Of a stretch of DNA of 64,000 bases, positions 60,789-64,000 are shown one piece after another. Under the pieces are notes generated by a model, which worked only from the letters and a program-made list of their open reading frames with translations, did no database searches and had not been told where the DNA came from. Location: contig NZ_CP071405.1 of the NCBI RefSeq assembly GCF_022647325.1, positions 2,418,001 through 2,482,000 on the forward strand, written 5' to 3'. Source of the DNA: Pantoea deleyi. GTDB taxonomy: Bacteria; Pseudomonadota; Gammaproteobacteria; Enterobacterales; Enterobacteriaceae. Positions within the stretch are counted from its first letter, which is position 1; each line of letters starts with the position of its first letter. The position numbers and the translations under genes were made by a program.

Positions 60789-62030
60789 TTACACCTTACG
60801 GAAGATCAGGGAACCGTTGGTACCGCCGAAGCCAAAGGAGTTACACAGCGTGTACTCCAGGCCGGAAACCTGACGCGCGGTGTGCGGCACGAAATCGAGA
60901 TCGCAGCCTTCATCCGGATTGTCGAGGTTAATGGTCGGTGGAACCGCCTGGTCGCGCAGTGCCAGAATCGAGTAGATCGATTCAACCGCGCCCGCTGCGC
61001 CCAGCAGATGCCCGGTCATGGATTTGGTTGAGCTCACCATGACTTTACTGGCCGCTGCGCCAAACACTGATTTCACCGCCTGGGCTTCGGCCTTATCACC
61101 CGCTGGCGTGGAAGTGCCGTGTGCGTTGACATAGCCGATCTGCTCTGGCGTGAGCTGCGCATCGCGCAGTGCGTTGACCATCGCCGCCGCAGCGCCTGAG
61201 CCATCTTCGGGAGGTGATGTCATGTGGTAAGCATCGCTGCTCATGCCAAAACCGACGATTTCCGCATAGATTTTCGCACCACGTTTCTTCGCATGTTCGT
61301 ACTCTTCGAGTACCACGATGCCCGCGCCGTCACCCAGCACGAAACCATCACGATCTTTATCCCACGGGCGGCTGGCCGCTTGCGGGTTGTCGTTACGGGT
61401 TGAGAGAGCACGTGCCGCACCGAAACCACCGACGCCCAGTGGCGTACTGGCTTTCTCTGTGCCACCTGCCAGCATCACGTCAGCATCGTTATAGGCGATG
61501 ATACGTGCGGCATGACCGATGTTGTGCACACCAGAGGTACAGGCTGTCGCGATAGAGATGCTTGGGCCTTTCAGGCCATACATAATGGTGAGATGACCCG
61601 CCACCATGTTGACGATGGTTGAAGGCACAAAGAACGGACTGATTTTGCGTGGGCCGCCGTTGACCAGTGAAGAGTGGTTCTCTTCAATCAGGCCCAGGCC
61701 ACCGATGCCGGAACCAATTGCTGCACCCATACGGCTTGCATTTTCCTCGGTCACAACCAGACCGCTGTCCTGCATAGCCTGAATACCGGCCACAATGCCG
61801 TACTGGATGAATTCATCCATCTTGCGCTGATCTTTGCGCGAGATGAAATCATCACAATTGAAATCTCTTACCAGACCTGCAAAACGCGTTGCATAAGCAC
61901 TGGTATCAAAATGGTCGATCAGGTTAATGCCGCTCTGACCGGCAAGGAGAGCACTCCAGGTAGACTCTACGGTATTGCCGACAGGAGACAACATGCCAAG
62001 ACCAGTCACAACTACACGACGCTTAGACAC
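60789..62030 (-). CDS. fabF: Beta-ketoacyl-ACP synthase II
   Basis: Elongates acyl-ACP by condensation with malonyl-ACP; in E. coli it also converts palmitoleate to cis-vaccenate at low temperature. Catalytic triad visible: Cys in [13 protein letters not shown] (about 164), His in [12 protein letters not shown] (about 304) and His in [14 protein letters not shown] (about 341). 413 residues as in E. coli. Follows acpP after an acpP terminator. Confidence 0.98.
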   Translation of the reverse strand: MSKRRVVVTGLGMLSPVGNTVESTWSALLAGQSGINLIDHFDTSAYATRFAGLVRDFNCDDFISRKDQRKMDEFIQYGIVAGIQAMQDSGLVVTEENASRMGAAIGSGIGGLGLIEENHSSLVNGGPRKISPFFVPSTIVNMVAGHLTIMYGLKGPSISIATACTSGVHNIGHAARIIAYNDADVMLAGGTEKASTPLGVGGFGAARALSTRNDNPQAASRPWDKDRDGFVLGDGAGIVVLEEYEHAKKRGAKIYAEIVGFGMSSDAYHMTSPPEDGSGAAAAMVNALRDAQLTPEQIGYVNAHGTSTPAGDKAEAQAVKSVFGAAASKVMVSSTKSMTGHLLGAAGAVESIYSILALRDQAVPPTINLDNPDEGCDLDFVPHTARQVSGLEYTLCNSFGFGGTNGSLIFRKV

Positions 62031-62075
62031 GTTCGTCCTCCAGGGAGGGAAAATAGGGAACTATGTGGGACAAAT

Positions 62076-62107
62076 AAAAAAAATCAGGCGGTCGAGCGAC
62101 CGCCTGA
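62076..62107 (-). terminator. acpP terminator
   Basis: TCAGGCGGTCG (62084-62094) and CGACCGCCTGA (62097-62107) form a long stem; on the minus strand a run of about eight T follows. It lies 10 bases past the acpP stop and probably lowers read-through into fabF. Confidence 0.85.
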
Positions 62108-62116
62108 AGGTATTCA

Positions 62117-62353
62117 TTAGCCTTTATGGCTATTGATGTAGTCGATCGCTGCCTGAACGGTAGTGATTTTCTCAGCTTCTTCGTCTGGAATCTCAGTATC
62201 AAACTCTTCTTCCAGAGCCATCACCAGCTCAACGGTATCAAGAGAATCGGCACCCAGGTCTTCTACGAAAGATGCAGAGTTGGTGACTTCTTCCTCTTTC
62301 ACACCCAGCTGCTCACTGATGATTTTCTTAACGCGTTGTTCGATATCGCTCAT
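62117..62353 (-). CDS. acpP: Acyl carrier protein
   Basis: 78-residue acidic four-helix carrier of fatty acid synthesis, practically the E. coli protein. The 4'-phosphopantetheine attachment serine is Ser37 (with Met) in [12 protein letters not shown]. Stands between fabG and fabF with its own downstream terminator. Confidence 0.99.
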   Translation of the reverse strand: MSDIEQRVKKIISEQLGVKEEEVTNSASFVEDLGADSLDTVELVMALEEEFDTEIPDEEAEKITTVQAAIDYINSHKG

Positions 62354-62507
62354 ACTATTTAATTTCCTATCAAAACTCGCTTACGCGATGGTTTTCGTAG
62401 TGTATAAAATGGTGAAAAAGATGCAACAAAATCCCGGCTGGTCGAACCACGATTTTGCGTTATTTTGCGGTTTTAACCGCAAATAAAGCAAATGTTTTCG
62501 TGATTTA

Positions 62508-63242
62508 TCAGACCATGTACATTCCGCCATTGACGTGCAGCGTTTCACCTGTGATGTAGGCTGCTTCGTCAGAGGCTAAAAATGCCACAGCATTGGCGAT
62601 TTCCTGTGCATCGCCTAAGCGACCCGCAGGGACTTCCGCCAAAATACCGGAACGTTGATCTTCGTTCAGTGCCCGCGTCATGTCAGTCTCAATGAAGCCT
62701 GGAGCCACGACGTTGACGGTAATGCCACGTGACGCGATTTCGCGCGCCAGTGATTTGCTAAAGCCAATCAAACCCGCTTTTGCTGCCGCGTAGTTTGCCT
62801 GGCCCGCATTACCCATGGTACCGACAACGGAACCAATGGTGATGATACGGCCCACGCGCTTCTTCATCATGGCACGCAGAACCGCCTTAGAAAGGCGGAA
62901 TACCGATGTGAGGTTGGTATCCAGGATATCCTGCCACTCATCGTCCTTCATGCGCATGAGAAGATTATCACGCGTAATGCCTGCATTATTGACTAAGATA
63001 TCCACTTCGCCAAATTCCGCGCGAATATTCTCTAAAACACTGTCAATTGAGCCAGCGTCAGTCACATTCAGTAACAGACCCTTTCCCTTGTCGCCAAGGT
63101 AAGCACTGATGGCGTCGGCGCCACTCTGGCTGGTTGCAGTCCCGACCACTTTTGCACCACGTGCCGCCAGGGTTTCTGCAATCGCACGACCAATGCCGCG
63201 ACTCGCGCCGGTTACCAGCGCAACTTTACCTTCAAAGCTCAT
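62508..63242 (-). CDS. fabG: 3-oxoacyl-ACP reductase
   Basis: NADPH-dependent reductase of fatty acid elongation. Short-chain dehydrogenase fold: GASRGIGRAIAETLA (12-26), NNAGITRDNLLMRM, catalytic Ser near 138 (ITIGSVVGTMG) and YAAAK (Tyr151, Lys155). 244 residues as in E. coli. Starts 10 bases after fabD, in the fabD-fabG-acpP-fabF series. Confidence 0.98.
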   Translation of the reverse strand: MSFEGKVALVTGASRGIGRAIAETLAARGAKVVGTATSQSGADAISAYLGDKGKGLLLNVTDAGSIDSVLENIRAEFGEVDILVNNAGITRDNLLMRMKDDEWQDILDTNLTSVFRLSKAVLRAMMKKRVGRIITIGSVVGTMGNAGQANYAAAKAGLIGFSKSLAREIASRGITVNVVAPGFIETDMTRALNEDQRSGILAEVPAGRLGDAQEIANAVAFLASDEAAYITGETLHVNGGMYMV

Positions 63243-63252
63243 GATTTTCCTC

Positions 63253-64000
63253 TTATTCCTTACCGAGTGCCGCTGACAGGGAGGCCGTATCGTTTACGGC
63301 AGCCGCGGTCAGAGTATCGACAATGCGTTTCGTCAGACCGGTCAGGACTTTGCCTGGGCCCATCTCCAGCAGCTGCGTGACGCCCTGGGCCGCCATCGCT
63401 TCCACGCTCTCGGTCCAGCGGACCGGGCTGTAGAGCTGGCGAACCAGCGCATGACGGATAGCCGCCGCGTCGGTTTCAACTTTCACATCAACGTTGTTGA
63501 TTACCGGCACCGCAGGCGCATTGAAGGTTATGCTCTCCAGCGCCACGGCCAGTTTATCGGCCGCTGGCTTCATCAGTGCACAGTGAGACGGCACGCTGAC
63601 CGGCAGTGGCAGAGCACGCTTCGCGCCCGCCGCTTTACAGGCTGCACCGGCACGCTCAACGGCTTCTTTGTTACCCGCGATGACCACCTGACCCGGCGAG
63701 TTAAAGTTCACTGGTGAAACGACCTGACCCTGCGCGCTCTCTTCGCACGCCTTACGGATCGCCGCATCATCCAGGCCGATAATCGCCTGCATGGCGCCCG
63801 TGCCTTCCGGCACCGCTTCCTGCATCAGTTTGCCGCGCAGTTCAACCAGCTTCACCGCATCGGCAAAGTTGATGACACCTGCGCAGACCAGCGCCGAGTA
63901 TTCACCCAGGCTGTGACCCGCCATCAGGCGAGGCTGTTCGCCGCCCTGCTGCTGCCAGATCCGGTAGATAGCCACGGAGGCAGCTAACAGCGCAGGCTGC
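63253..64000 (-). CDS. fabD: Malonyl-CoA:ACP transacylase (5' end beyond the window)
   Basis: Transfers malonyl from CoA to ACP. The window holds the last about 248 codons; the frame stays open to the right edge (QPALLAASVAIYRIWQQQGG), matching E. coli FabD from about residue 63. The active serine is in MAGHSLGEYSALV and the catalytic His in SVPSHCALMKPAAD. The true start lies outside the window. Confidence 0.97.
   Translation of the reverse strand, partial: QPALLAASVAIYRIWQQQGGEQPRLMAGHSLGEYSALVCAGVINFADAVKLVELRGKLMQEAVPEGTGAMQAIIGLDDAAIRKACEESAQGQVVSPVNFNSPGQVVIAGNKEAVERAGAACKAAGAKRALPLPVSVPSHCALMKPAADKLAVALESITFNAPAVPVINNVDVKVETDAAAIRHALVRQLYSPVRWTESVEAMAAQGVTQLLEMGPGKVLTGLTKRIVDTLTAAAVNDTASLSAALGKE

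Overview
The window is a chromosomal segment of an enterobacterium, most probably an Erwiniaceae member such as Pantoea. That placement is inferred from protein similarity, gene order and a rhamnogalacturonate-use operon; no 16S or database search was possible. Most of it follows the gene order known around min 24-25 of the E. coli map (icd, rluE, nudJ, mnmA, hflD, purB, phoPQ, roxA, pepT, potABCD, cobB, lolEDC, mfd, then ndh, ycfP, nagZ, thiK, lpoB, ycfL, hinT, ptsG, ycfH, holB, tmk, mltG, pabC, fabF, acpP, fabG, fabD), interrupted by accessory blocks.

Left end (1-5035), accessory: the 3' end of an unknown gene, a CsbD/DUF883-like stress protein, a tiny lipoprotein, two family-9 glycosyltransferases (LPS heptosyltransferase type) flanking a small DUF1493-like gene, and a tandem pair of 65-residue YmgB/AriR-like proteins (RcsB-connector type).

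Core block 1 (5036-28686): icd through mfd and ycfJ. phoP is preceded by a PhoP-box-like repeat with correctly spaced -10. nagK, which sits between lolE and cobB in E. coli, is absent.

Island (about 28700-46180), inserted between ycfJ and ndh: a contact-dependent inhibition type two-partner secretion locus reading leftward (cdiB, a 3463-residue cdiA, cdiI), followed by an orphan toxin-tail/immunity pair of the same family, a second orphan CdiA-CT remnant broken by two stop codons, and two direct 767-bp IS1-family copies enclosing two lipoprotein genes. A truncated paralogue of one of those lipoproteins lies just outside the IS pair. The immunity genes are small two-helix membrane proteins, which together with a glycine-rich hydrophobic toxin tail suggests a membrane-acting (pore-forming) toxin; this is inference.

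Core block 2 (46238-64000): ndh with a perfect FNR box upstream and a probable TTG start, the ycfP-nagZ-thiK-lpoB-ycfL-hinT cluster, then an inserted rhiTN operon (rhamnogalacturonide transporter and unsaturated rhamnogalacturonyl hydrolase) with a KdgR-box match, ptsG with Mlc- and CRP-like sites, and the ycfH-holB-tmk-mltG-pabC-fabF-acpP-fabG-fabD series, fabD running off the right edge.

The least ordinary part is the CDI tail region (29093-33532), where toxin and immunity modules appear to have been stacked, decayed and cut by IS1.
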